A program made the translations under genes and the position numbers. DNA of 64,000 nt from Setaria digitata. Its lineage: Eukaryota > Nematoda > Chromadorea > Rhabditida > Setariidae. Below are positions 13,571 through 24,447 of this stretch, piece by piece. How positions within the stretch are numbered: position 1 is the first letter of the stretch; every line of letters starts with the position of its first letter. Location of the stretch: the NCBI GenBank assembly GCA_003640385.1, contig RCAB01000032.1, forward strand, positions 214,480-278,479, written 5' to 3'. A model generated the notes under the pieces. The model saw nothing but the letters and a program-made list of their open reading frames with translations, was not told where the DNA came from and searched no databases.

Positions 13571-13735
13571 AAAATACCATTCCTTCTAAACATAGAATTT
13601 TTTTTTTTTTTGTTTCTTTGATGAGTTTAATGGTTTTTTCAGTCAGTCTAGAANAAAATACCATTCCTTCTAAACATAGAATTTTTTTTTTTTGTTTCTT
13701 TGATGAGTTTAATGGTTTTTTCAGTCAGTCTAGAA
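13571..13735. repeat. Near-identical tandem copies around a single N (likely assembly artefact)
   Basis: Block 13571-13653 is repeated at 13655-13735 with one N (13654) between. The copies differ only in the length of a T run (about two bases). An exact duplication meeting at a lone N is the signature of overlapping contig ends joined without merging rather than a biological repeat. Confidence 0.85.
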
Positions 13736-13825
13736 AAATCGAATCAGCAATAACAAATCATAAATACTTTCTCTTACTAAGTTTTCTGCTCATTAAATTG
13801 GCCATAAAGAGAGTTTCAATCATGT

Positions 13826-13898
13826 GGTCCAGTGGTGTAGTGGTTATCACATCTGCTTTACACGCAGAAGGTCGGCGGTTCGATCCCGCCCTGGATCA
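13826..13898 (+). tRNA. tRNA-Val (anticodon UAC)
   Basis: A 73-base cloverleaf without intron. The acceptor stem GGTCCAG pairs with CTGGATC (one G-U), followed by discriminator A. The D-arm contains GTAGTGGTTATCAC. The anticodon stem TCTGC/GCAGA encloses loop TTTACAC, which puts TAC at positions 34-36 and reads GUA valine codons. The T-arm has GGTTCGATCC, which is also the internal B box. A TTTT run lies about 17 bases after the 3' end (13916-13919) and can end Pol III transcription. It stands alone in a gene-poor region. Confidence 0.96.
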
Positions 13899-15490
13899 CC
13901 TAGTGTATGGTGGAGATGCAAGGCTTTTGTATTTGGTCGTCCTCTCTCTCTGTGTCTGGTTTGCAGACTGAAAATGCGGGGAAAAAAAAAGGAAGGCAGA
14001 GAAAAAAACCTTCTGCCAACAACGACGGTTTGTTTACTTATGATGCCGTCTGGCCTGTTAGAATCAGGTAGAGAGTTAGTACTTACTACTCTAATTATTG
14101 TGCATTATCTTTAATTTAATTAATTATTACCTTCGTACCTTTAATTACAACAATACTATTTTAATTGTAAAACAGAACTGTCATAGAATATACACCGGGC
14201 GGCTATTTCATCCCTCCAGGAAAATGGGAAAAAAAATGCCTGCACTTCAATCCTCATGTATGAAAACATCTAAAACACTTAAATTAACTCAATTTAATTT
14301 ACCAAGTTTGCATGCAATCAGTGTAAAACGCTGCGAAGATGTTGCAAGGAAGTTTGTTAAATACTATTTGGAAGGAAATATTGTGCAGTAGCTGAATGTA
14401 TTAACAGCAAATAATATTATGAAAAATGAGAGTGAGAGAGTTATCTCGAAGGACAAAATGCTGAAAAAATGCAACGGGAGAAATGAACAGTTCCAAAGTG
14501 TCAAAAAAGAAATGCGCTAGCAAGCTTATTTAATAGCCGGGTGAAAAGTTCGATTTGGAAAAGTGTTAGGCATACGGAATGATTTACGAAGAACACGGCA
14601 TATCGGATTGCTTATTAAGATGCCTGCAAAAATTTCAGAGATGCTGACAGATGTGAAATTTAGCAACGTTTAATGGTCTCATGTTATTAAATATACTGTA
14701 TATAGACTCGGGAATGCTTTCTACGGAATTTACCTTTTTGGCAGAAAATTTTTATTTAATGTATAAATCCTCGTGATAACAGTTAGTTTTTTTTTCTTTT
14801 TTTGAATAGCTAAATATATTTTTTAATATGGATGAGACAGTCACCAAAATACAATCAATTTAATCTTCAGCAACACAAGAAGAAAGTGTAAACGTACAAG
14901 ATTAACAGAAAGCAAGTGCTTATGAATGAGAAAGACTCATAAAGAGTCAGATAAAGAGAGCTGGTAGCATAATAGATGAGGCCTGTTTTTCATTTGATAA
15001 TTCATTAACAATAAAAAAAAAAAAGTTTTTTAGAAACAAAAATGTTTTATTTTCTTTACTGTTTTGATTAATTCTTTACCGTTCTGATTAAGAAGACCCA
15101 GAGAGAAAAACACGACTAAATGATTTTTGAAAGTTACAACGAAATTATAAAGTTCGGCGTATTCAGCCAAGTAAATAACTTGATAATTTTATGAGAATAT
15201 GAAATGAACAAAGAATGGAAACCATAAACTTCTGTGGTCAAATCTATACAACTGATATATGATTATCCACAAAGTGCTTATAAAAAAAAATATATATATA
15301 TACATATATATGCTTCGCTCAGTAGAATTTCCCACTAAATTTCGTTTTTAACTTAAAAAAAAAAAAAAAATCAAATTGGCAAATCATTTTGGACCGAATG
15401 TCAAAACACGTTCATCAAGCATTAAGCTAAAAGGAAAAAATGGAAATTCTTTGTGAGTTAAAAGCACCTGCAAATTGCAGTGAGTAGATA
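13899..15490. other. Spacer between tRNA-Val and BED/BESS gene
   Basis: Contains one plus-strand open frame (14098-14391, about 55 codons from its first ATG) that I cannot assign; it is lysine-rich with no recognisable domain and no flanking exons. An (AT)n tract lies at 15291-15310. Otherwise nothing supported. Confidence 0.45.
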
Positions 15491-18400
15491 TTAAACATCA
15501 GAAATTTGAACCAATTCTTCATCAGTTACTTCAGAAACTCCTGTTTCTTCTGTTGCAGTTGATTCAGCCGTTCTTAGTTCATCTATACACTGCATGATAG
15601 CGCAACGAACAAGTTCCCGTTGCTCTGGTGGAAATGTAAGAATAGATGAAGTGATGGTACGACTGAAGTGCTCATCATCAATATCTTGTCGACTTTTTTC
15701 CTCTGCAGTCAATAAATTCAGATTCCTCATCGATCTATCAGCAGTTTCCTGGAATACTTCAAAATATCATCTTAAAAAATTCACTTTGAAATAACCGGAG
15801 AAGTAAACGGAATGAAGAATAATAAGGAACTATTACGCTATGTAACTATTTTATTCTGAGAAGCACAACATTATTCTAATTATTTAATTCACGAACCATC
15901 CAATTAATTACTTTAAACCAATTCAAATTTACGAAGCTTTTCAATTTCATCACATCCCAAGGTAGTAAAATATCAATATATACCAAATTTGCGTCATCAT
16001 AATTATCGAGATCGTTGGTACCGTTTCTGGATGATTGCTGTGTCAATTCGGAATCGGAAATACTGCGTTTCAAACGTGACGGAGCAGAAGCTTCTTCGCT
16101 CCTATTTTCAATAGGAGATAATTCGCTATAAAAGTACTCCAACTGAAGACAAACTAAGCAGATCAATTCTTGTTCAAATACTCAGCAAGAACGAAATAAG
16201 TTGTAAAATAAGTTGTAGAAACTAATCACTTATTGACAAATGAGCTTCCATTATTAGACTTTGAAATGATTTCTTCGAATGAATTTCCGTCTTGTACATA
16301 TACCACATCGACATATTCGTCACCATCCGCGTAGCTGAAATTTGGGATCAAGTTTTCGAAATGAAGAATGAAACGAGTTTAAAATATTCCTCAGTTATTA
16401 CAGCGCAACACTGTAAAATCATTTTATAAACAACAAAGAGCTAGCTTATGAAATTATAAACTAATCACTTACGAGCCATCTTCCCGAATGAATACTTCAT
16501 CAGCATATGACGGACCACCTTCATCTGCATAACTGTTGTAAGTTATGACCTTTCCTTTATCAACACAATGCTGCGCTACCGCATATTGTTGATCTGAAAA
16601 AGCTTGGCAGAATATACAATAAAACCATAACTCACTATAAAAATTTCGATATTCTACAGCAGCGGCAATCTTCTTACAAGCCGCTTTCCTTAGGAAACTT
16701 TCAAGTAATGACAAACGTTAAAAATAATTAACCTCCATATCCTCCACTTATATTCTTGTTATAACCAGATCTACAGTAACTCGTAACACTTAAGGAAAGG
16801 TTATATTAAGAGAAGAATCTTATGTCCAAAAAACGATGAGAAAAAAAAAGGAAGAATTCTGTTTGTAACTCGAACTTTGATACTTTACAGAAACTTAAAT
16901 TGTCAACACACCATCATAATCATCGAAATCTTCTTCATCAACTTCTTCTACCCACGCGCTGTCATCATCAATATCAAAGCCATCATCACCTCTCGGTTTT
17001 CCAGCAATCGCTGTAACGCGTTTTGTTACCGGTCTAATAATTCCTTCAATCAAGTTATTGTGCATTTTTCGTAAATGTCGCAACATCGCCCTCGTTGAAC
17101 CCAGCTTCCTTACCATAACCTGAAAGTAAAAAGGAAAGAAAATAAAAACAAGAAAAAAACGAGGAATACGTGTAGAACAAGCTTAATAACTTCCAAACTC
17201 ACTAAACAACTTTTTGAGGCTTTTACAATAATACAATCCGTCACAACTACTGAAAATGAAATCTACCATTCCACAAATTCTGCATTTTGCTTTTGATTCA
17301 CCATCTTCGTCAAATTTCTCGCAAAACAGCCACACTTTTGATTTTGCTTTAGCCAACGGGTCATCTGCAGCCTCTTCCTCGTGCCTAAAAATAAATGAAA
17401 TATACATGAGTCCTAAATGTTCCATGCAGCCTTTTTTTTTTTTAAAAAAAAAGAAAAGTGGTAAAAAGTACCACAAGTATCAAACGAGTGAGTAACTGAT
17501 TAAAAGAAAAAGGATGAACTTTAAAAAACCTCAAAGCTTCTTGTCTAATTGACTCCTCTACATCCTTATCCCAGTTCTTTGGCTCATCAATCCTTTTCCG
17601 TCTGACAATTTTTTCCTTTTTTGGCATGCCCAAACATCTCAAGGAATGAGAAACCAAAGTTATGTTGCTGCTCGATACTGGCGTTGTGCTGTATAAAATG
17701 ATAATATTGCAGTATTATTCATAATAATGCAGACAAAAATATTCCGTCTCCTCTCCTTATTCGATTTCATTAAATCACACAAATAAATTTTTCTTTATTT
17801 TCGACACTTCCAACTGAGAATGGCTTTTTAGCTTCACTATTTGAATCAACTACTCGAAAAACTGGCCATAAAGAACGGATAATGAATAAATTATTACCCA
17901 ACACGCGATTTCTTTAAATCAAGTCCGGCTGACAGAGGCGTTGGTGAATAGCTCTTCCGCTTCGGAGCGCGAGTCGATCGACGTAATGATGCACCGGCAG
18001 CTAAAAACTAGATAAAAAAATTCATAAATTCTATAATCCTGCGTAAAAGCAGGTTATCTCCACTTGATATCCAATTTCTTAGAATACTACTGGATAGAGC
18101 GAGAACCAACCCTCTGAGAGTTCAATTCCGATCGACGACCCATGAGTTCCAATTCCATCATCCTCGTCTTGAATACTAACATCCGAGTTATCAATTCGTG
18201 AGACACGAGTACTCATTCGAACATAACCAGGTCTATTTTCAACTGTCTCGCCCTGAAAACTTATAGTAAAATCCATACCAATGCTTCACCATACCGTCGG
18301 AAAAGTGACGTCATCTCAAACTCCAGTGAAATATATTCCATTGTCGAAATGAGACCATGCTGTTCGATTAAACTTAAGTAATTATTACAGAAAAAACAAC

Positions 18401-18628
18401 ATAAATGGACTGTGACTAAACAGAAAGGGATGAATACCACCCTGAAGTAAGACAAACCCTCATTTTATGGATTTGTTGCCAAAGTGTAGTAAGTGCAATT
18501 TGTTCACCCGTCTCCTCTGCTATTCTGTCCTTCAGTTCACGCAAACTTTTGATGGAACCATCCAGTCGTTGTTGCATCAAATCCATCACTTCTTTCCTAT
18601 CAAACACGTTGCCTTGCCGTCGACCCAT
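15491..18628 (-). CDS. BED-type zinc-finger protein with C-terminal BESS-like motif
   Basis: Exons: 18628-18458, 18359-18279, 18252-18111, 18000-17898, 17688-17530, 17384-17267, 17119-16908 (or 16912), 16688-16636 (optional cassette), 16593-16473, 16334-16230, 16125-15984, 15748-15491. All phases join to about 554 aa. The N-terminus (MGRRQGNVFDRKEVMDLM...) looks helical. A BED finger spans the sixth and seventh exons: SKVWLFCEKF, CRICGM (CX2C), then LRHLRKMH (HX4H). It is followed by a very acidic stretch (DDGFDIDDDSAWVEEVDEED) and a second acidic region rich in YADEG/YADGDEY. The last exon carries a BESS-like helix pair, DDEHFSRTITSSIL then PPEQRELVRCAIMQ. BED fingers bind DNA, BESS motifs mediate protein contacts, so a nuclear chromatin or transcription role is likely. 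ATG 18628 is chosen because the frame before it is short and intron-like. Exon 2 (18359-18279) is the least certain. Confidence 0.82.
16636..16688 (-). other. Possible cassette exon in the BED/BESS gene
   Basis: A 53-base exon with acceptor CCTAAG and donor GTGAGT encodes KAACKKIAAAVEYRNFY. It takes phase 2 in and gives phase 1 out. The preceding exon has two donors four bases apart: ending at 16912 (phase 1, GTGTGT) it splices in frame to the exon at 16593 and skips this one; ending at 16908 (phase 2, GTTGAC) it splices in frame into this one. Confidence 0.5.
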
Positions 18629-18963
18629 TTTCCTTGAAAAGGAAAATAATTTACTGATATCTTTAATAATCCGGAAATTAGCAATGAAGAATGAAGACAG
18701 GAAAAAAGCGAATGATATAAAATAAACCAGCATGTCCTGTTCATACACATGATGTGAGATGACAAGTACTGAAAAAGTGATTATCGAGGGCTAATGTGAT
18801 TCAACTCCAATAAAAATTGCTTTTTTGACTTTTATTTTCGAATTTTCAATCTCTCCTCCACGATGATCCACACATTTCACACATAATTATCTCGTCTACA
18901 GTTAACAAAATCCCTCACATACAGTAAAAAAAAAGTTAGTTTCATTAGTTTATAAAATTAGTT

Positions 18964-19119
18964 TCAGATCCTTGCGTAAAATCCAGGTGATCCGAGAGTT
19001 TCGCGAGATACAACGTCAGCAAAACCAAAAACGGTCCCGGACATCACCACCGCCAAATCCAAACGCAAAGGATCTTCCACGGCCGTACCTTTCACAATGC
19101 GTTCAGTTACCACTACGCG
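18964..19119 (-). CDS. Orphan terminal exon of an unidentified gene
   Basis: A TTTTCGTAG acceptor at about 19120 is followed by 51 open codons and TGA (18964-18966). The residues include RVVVTERIVKGTAVEDP, LRLDLAVVMSGTVFGFAD and SRETLGSPGFYARI, a protein-like composition with CpG-rich, GC-richer codons than its surroundings. I do not recognise the family. It would lie 336 bases upstream of the BED/BESS start on the same strand. No upstream exon was found with confidence; the GC-rich patch at 20250-20345, which holds a signal-like MKTGRDCCITLALAPLLGA frame on the same strand, is a candidate but its phase does not fit directly. The plus strand is also open across this patch (about 60 codons ending LRATKILDPMA), so strand is not settled. 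Confidence 0.45.
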   Translation of the reverse strand, partial: RVVVTERIVKGTAVEDPLRLDLAVVMSGTVFGFADVVSRETLGSPGFYARI

Positions 19120-20895
19120 CTACGAAAATTCTTGATCCCATGGCGTAATTTGATGTAGGACTAAGGTGGGAGTATCTGCTAGATGACTACAGTCCTAGAG
19201 TATTATTTACTTCTAGTGCTTCCTACTGAAGAAACTATCATGATGTTCTCCGTTCTGGAATCCCCCATTAAATATTTTCATTAAGAGGAGAGGAGAGGAG
19301 TTTTACATATGAAACAGAAAGATTCAAGGCTTTAAACATCGTACACAAGATTCATGACTCGTACAGGAGTTCCTTTAATGAGCGAAATTTTGAGAATATT
19401 TGCAAATCTTTTCGTCGAATAAATAAATTGGTTGAAATAATTAATAGGATCATTTCAAACTTTCCAGAAATGACACAGCTTTTGGTTGGATTTGTTTGAG
19501 ATAGCAATTTGATGTAATGAAGAAGAAAAGAAGTAAAAACAGAATTTGGTAGTTCTCTCTAAAGTCCTTATGAAGTGTTCATTCTATCTTTCCTTGATCA
19601 GTCCTCAAAATTGAAAATATGTGACTACGAGATAGCTCACATGTTAGTCTTCGTCCATGATACAATTTCTATTTTTGTTTATTTCGTTTTTTAAACAATC
19701 AGAGTTTGACTGAATTCGCTTTATGCGACCTTGATCATATTCCTTATAGTACAGATTAGTGCGGATTTGGTGACACTTGGCACAATGGTTTATAGGAAGC
19801 ACTGTAGTGTTGATATGTGTGCTTTCAATTTCGAACTTATCAAGTAATCCGAGTTCCCTACTATATTGAATGTGTCGTTGAACCCGGTACTTTACTTCAT
19901 TCTAACTCTTACCCATACTGTTCCCCTCATAAAAGACTTGAATATTCAAGCGTAAAAGCTCTTGAAAGCTCCAATAATATTTCTAATATTTCAGTCCCTT
20001 ATAAAATTCCGGAATCATTCAAAGTCTAACCAATGTCTCCTTTATTGCCTCAATACAATCCTAGTGATTTGTATTAGTTATTGCTAATCAGTTTCAGCTG
20101 TGGAGAAGGCTTCGTTCATTGTCACCTCACCGCTTGTGAGACAAATTTAGCCTGACAGCAACAGTTTCTTGGAGCACTAGTCACTCTTATTTGCATATAA
20201 GATTGATGTAAAATATATTCTGCACCTTCCTTCGTCTAAACATTAGCTGATCAGAGCGAGCCATAAGCCCTGGCACCAAGCAAAGGAGCCAAGGCGAGAG
20301 TGATGCAGCAGTCTCTTCCTGTTTTCATCGGCTAGCCTCGTCTTCCTTCTTTTCTAATCAAATTTGTTTCGTTGATTTGCTTCATGTCCTGTTGAGGACG
20401 CGGGTAAGAAGTGGAATAGAGGAAGGAAATCAGATTTTGATATTCGAATGAATAAGAGAGCAAAAAAAGGGTGAGGGGAGGAAGGAGAAAACAATGGACC
20501 ATAATATAAGTTGAAACGACGACATCTGCTGTACTGCAAAAATTCCCATAATTTTTGGAAATTAAATTCAGCAACAGCTACTGATTTAGAAGTATGTTTT
20601 TTATATTTGCAAAATTCTTCAAAACTTCTTGCTAACCACCCATAATTGTGCTTCACCGGATTTGAAAGGTTTCGTTCTCTGAAACTCTCCTAATTTCTGA
20701 TAAATCAGAACTTGAAATGGTTACGGATTATATTTCTTTTAAAAATTGTCAAATTTTACAAATTTTAATGCTTCCAGACTAAGCTCCTGTGTTTTCGGGC
20801 TTTTCTTGAAAAGAACTAAACTGTCCAAAAAGTGGAAAAACTTTGATAAAAAACCACAATTTTCTGAAGCTCTCTCTGTTCCTTTACTTTTCAAG
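19120..20895. other. Spacer upstream of the DUF19 gene
   Basis: Holds a plus-strand open frame at 19817-20029 and overlapping minus-strand frames at 20332-20656, none with family resemblance or convincing splice partners. The patch 20250-20345 is clearly more GC-rich than its surroundings. Confidence 0.4.
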
Positions 20896-23504
20896 ATGCT
20901 TACTAATGGGTGGAAGTGGCATCAAATGTTTAGTGCGATACAGTACTACGCGATACTTGCTATAGTCGGTCATTTGAATTCAGTAGCAGCTAATGATAAA
21001 GGTATTGACTTGTATAAAGGTCAGTTGATGTCTGATTCCAAGAAGTGTACCGCATTTGCCGAGCAGTCAGTCAGTAAATGTCTTCAGGTGTGCTCCTTCT
21101 TTCCATATCTAAATTTCCTTTTTAAACTTTTGTGATCGTAATGCTTATGTTCTTTTATGTGCTGTTCAATATTTTTATTTCTTATTACCGATTTCATAAA
21201 TTCGTACTTTTAATTAAAAAGGTAAATTAGCTGTCCAGAAAATTTCTTTCAGATTTAGACATAAGTTTGAAGATAAAAAAGGAACTTTATTTTCCCTTTC
21301 AAAATGCAAGTTTTCTCATAATTTCTTTTTTCCAATGTTTCTTTTTTTAGAAAAAAAAAAAAAAATTCTGTTCTTTGAAAATTATATCACAAGAAAAAGA
21401 ATGAATCTAAGAAAAATTTTTTTTTTTTTTCGTACTACTATGTCGAGATCGGTTTAACTTCATTTGCTATTAAAAAAGCTCAGCAATCATTTGAGAGAGT
21501 GGGATGATCCTTTTTAGCAGAAAATAAATTCCTTTAAAATTCTAATGACTGGTGGTTCAATGCAGCCAGAAGCAGTAGGAGAAGAATCTTGCAGTTTGCA
21601 GCTTATTTTGGAATTCGTTTTTTTTCAGCCAGTCCTGGATTATGCGGGGAAACTGCAGGAAAATGCAGGTGCGATGCAATTACCTATGCAAGGAACAAAT
21701 ATTTTTAGAGAACTTTGTGATGTTTATGCTCATTTCAAGGTAAAACCTACTTATAGTTTAAATTCTCATTTGTTTCAATTTTTTTTTTTTCCGCGTTGTC
21801 TCTACCTAGCATTATTTTTTTTTATTTGTTTTTTTTTAGAATGTATAAACAATTTTATTTTTTGAATGATTGTTTGTTTGTTCACATTTCATTAGAGATC
21901 TTCTGCCCTGAAACAACGAAAATCTCGCTCATACTTATATGGAAGAAAGAAAAAGATAAGAAGAATAGAAATGAATTTCTACAAGTCCACCTTTACATTT
22001 TCTGGAATTATACTTTTCCTTACAAGTACCTTTTACTTGGTACTTTAGCTCATCTTTTCAATAATCATCCTTCATGCCATTTTAAATTTCCTGAAAAAAC
22101 TTTGATAATTAAAAATAATTAGTGAATTGCTCAAAACGGTTTTCTACTTTTGAATCCTTTTAGAGACGGAATTTTTCAAAATTTTTTTTTTTTTTTCTAT
22201 TTTTGTTTTCTCTTCTCTTTCAACCCAGTCTACTTTTTTTTTTTTTTTTTTTTTTTCGAAAGGCACCTTTATATTTCAGTATATGACAAAAAATTGTGGG
22301 TCACTTACCTGTGGCTATAAAGAACTTCACAAACACTTCAGGAATGCACTGAAGATATATCATGTTCAAGTATATCAGTAGAAGCAGTTGATGCGAGTTA
22401 TGGCTATATGTGTGGTGCAGGCTACAAATTGTTTGAACATCATGCTACCTGTTTTGCTGAGGTTTTTCTTTTTAAGCAAAATGAATAGTGCTGCTTAGAA
22501 TCAATCATTTTTGCTTTGCTTTGATTATTCCAATTTAACTTCATCTTTTTATCATATTTTTTTTTTTTTTTTTTTGCTTTTGGTCTCCTCAAATGGCTGT
22601 TAAAAGCTTTCTACAATTAAAATGCTACCTAGCTGTAATGAAGTTTTAGAAGATTAATATCCATTTGATTTCTTCCAAATTATGCTTAAATTGCTATTTC
22701 ATGCTTATTTTGGATATAGGTGGAAGTAGAAAATAATTACGTTAAGTGCAGAAATGAAGCAAGCGCAGCGATAACAAAAGCGCAGAAGTCAAAAATCCCG
22801 AACGATTACAATCATTATTTCGAGGTCCGATGATTGATTTTTTTTTTTTAAGAAAGATTTTTTTTATTTTTTAAGAATTTTTTTTTTTTTTTTTATTACA
22901 CATGAAGAATATGAGAATTGATTTAATTCAGTACTATTTTTAGCTTTTATGCAAAATTATGGACAGTTATTTGCGATGTTGTCATCCTGTGATCAACAGA
23001 TATTGTGGATCAGACGCTTGGGAGTTAGTGCGGACGGTAAGCACTAATTGTTTCCGAAATTTCTAGGCTAAAAATATTGACAGCAGGCTTGTAGGACTCG
23101 GACTATTAGGTTACTCAATTCTTCTGATATCAGTGTGATGCTTACTCGAATGTTCCTCAGTTGCTCAGTCATGTTAATATACGCATGTAATGGTGAAAAA
23201 TATCTGTTGGTGATAACTTCTCTCACTAACTGATGATTTTTTTTAAGATTCTAAAGTTGGTTTCCGCAGTCTAATTCGTCTTCTGTTATAGTTATCAACC
23301 AGTAATGTGCTCTAGATTGTTACAAACATTTTAGCCACTGTAATTCTTGAACTTTTTTACATGACTTGATTGATTGTTGAGAGGATTTCTCTCATTTCTT
23401 AATTAACATTGGCTAACTGTAATTACTGACATATTTTACAGGTTACTTTGGACAGTTTGCGCGTAACAATGCCAACATGTGATTTGCACAATGCATTATT
23501 GTAA
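20896..23504 (+). CDS. Secreted DUF19 (T20D4.11/CPG-4-like) cysteine-rich protein
   Basis: Six exons, all phase 0: 20896-21087, 21629-21739, 22342-22461, 22720-22824, 22944-23036, 23442-23504; total 227 aa. The start is either ATG 20896 or ATG 20926; the second begins directly at the hydrophobic signal sequence MFSAIQYYAILAIVGHLNSV, so both give a secreted product. About 13 cysteines follow in the spacing of the nematode DUF19 family: KKCTAF, SKCLQ, FRELCDVY, KECTEDISC, YMCGAGYKLFEHHATC, VKCRNE, LLCKIMDSYLRCC, RYCGS and a final TCDLHNALL. In C. elegans this family includes many secreted proteins and the eggshell proteoglycan CPG-4. No membrane segment other than the signal. It is convergent with the next gene. 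The DUF19 name is by recall of the cysteine pattern. Confidence 0.85.
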
Positions 23505-24447
23505 CTTGTCTAAATTTATTTTTGGTAACAAAGATAATAAAAATATATTGGAAAGGATCTAGCAGTCCTATATAATTATAAATGCACTTCAATGCGAACA
23601 ATTAATACATCTTCATGCACTTATTTGGGAAGTTTTCCTTTCGTTGCAAGAAGAAATGACCGGTCTGATTATTAATTAAAAAGCTTTTTGCTATGCTGTC
23701 TTTATGGGAAAATATTTTGTAGTTAGTATTGAAGATATTCGGCTTTTTAATATTAACTTCCAAAAATAGTGTCTTCCACCGTATTTACTTGTTTCAGGAA
23801 ATCTGTATACGAGGACAAATAGTAGCAAGTTGTCTGAAATTATGACCTTATAAAAATCTGAGTAACAACAATTAATACAGTTAATGCCTTGGTATGGTTT
23901 TCTCATTTATACTATTTTTTGGGCTGAAACAATGTTTTTTTTTTTTTTGAATACCCTAATAACATGTAAAATGTCTGGAAAAATTTAATGTCAAGGCAAT
24001 TTTTTTAGCTGCATAGCATCTTATCTTTTCTTCAAGCAACATTAATGCTTTATAAACGTCATTGATAATTCCGAACGAAAAAATGTCTTACGCAAGTTTG
24101 GTTTTAGTAATGATAGCAGCTTTACTTAAGCAATTCAATATTTCCATAGCATTTTTGAAATTTAAATGCATCCAAGAAAAATGTCAACTTTGTTATAAAA
24201 TGGTTATGTTCCGTAAAGTATGGGAAATGTGGTATTCAGTGTTATTTTTAGCTTTCGGAATTTTCGAGAATTGAAAAATTCTAAACTTTCAAGCTAAATA
24301 AAATCCTCCAAAAAATATGAATTATATTAAAGGATTACTTTTGTTGGATGATGAAAAAAAAAAAAAAAGAATAAAGTCAGCTTGATAGAAGTCCGTGGCT
24401 TACCTATCTTACAGTAACTTGGATCTTCGATTCAAATAGATAAATGA
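23505..24447. other. Convergent spacer between DUF19 and cysteine-rich genes
   Basis: The 3' flanks of two convergent genes. A short hydrophobic plus-strand frame (24062-24274) lacks splice or family support. AATAAA-like sites lie near 23535 (plus). Confidence 0.5.

Larger units (their letters stand above)
7953..13825. other. Gene-poor AT-rich stretch, 5.9 kb
   Basis: No exon that I can support on either strand. It holds many homopolymer tracts (8331-8350, 8650-8669, 10085-10102, 12426-12443), an (AT)n tract at 11476-11499 and a (CT)n tract at 13094-13121. A 34-codon open piece after a TTGCAG at about 9788 has no partner exon. It may carry regulatory sequence for the neuropeptide gene, which it lies upstream of. 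Confidence 0.6.

Noticed and set aside
13552..13971. Plus-strand open frame of 139 codons
   Set aside because: It spans the N-joined duplicate and the tRNA gene, so it is not a protein gene.
14098..14391. Plus-strand open frame, possible transposon remnant
   Set aside because: No domain, inverted repeats or partner exons; lysine-rich composition alone is not evidence.
24062..24274. Hydrophobic plus-strand frame that could be a small membrane protein
   Set aside because: Starts with a non-ATG codon, lies between convergent genes and has AT-driven composition.
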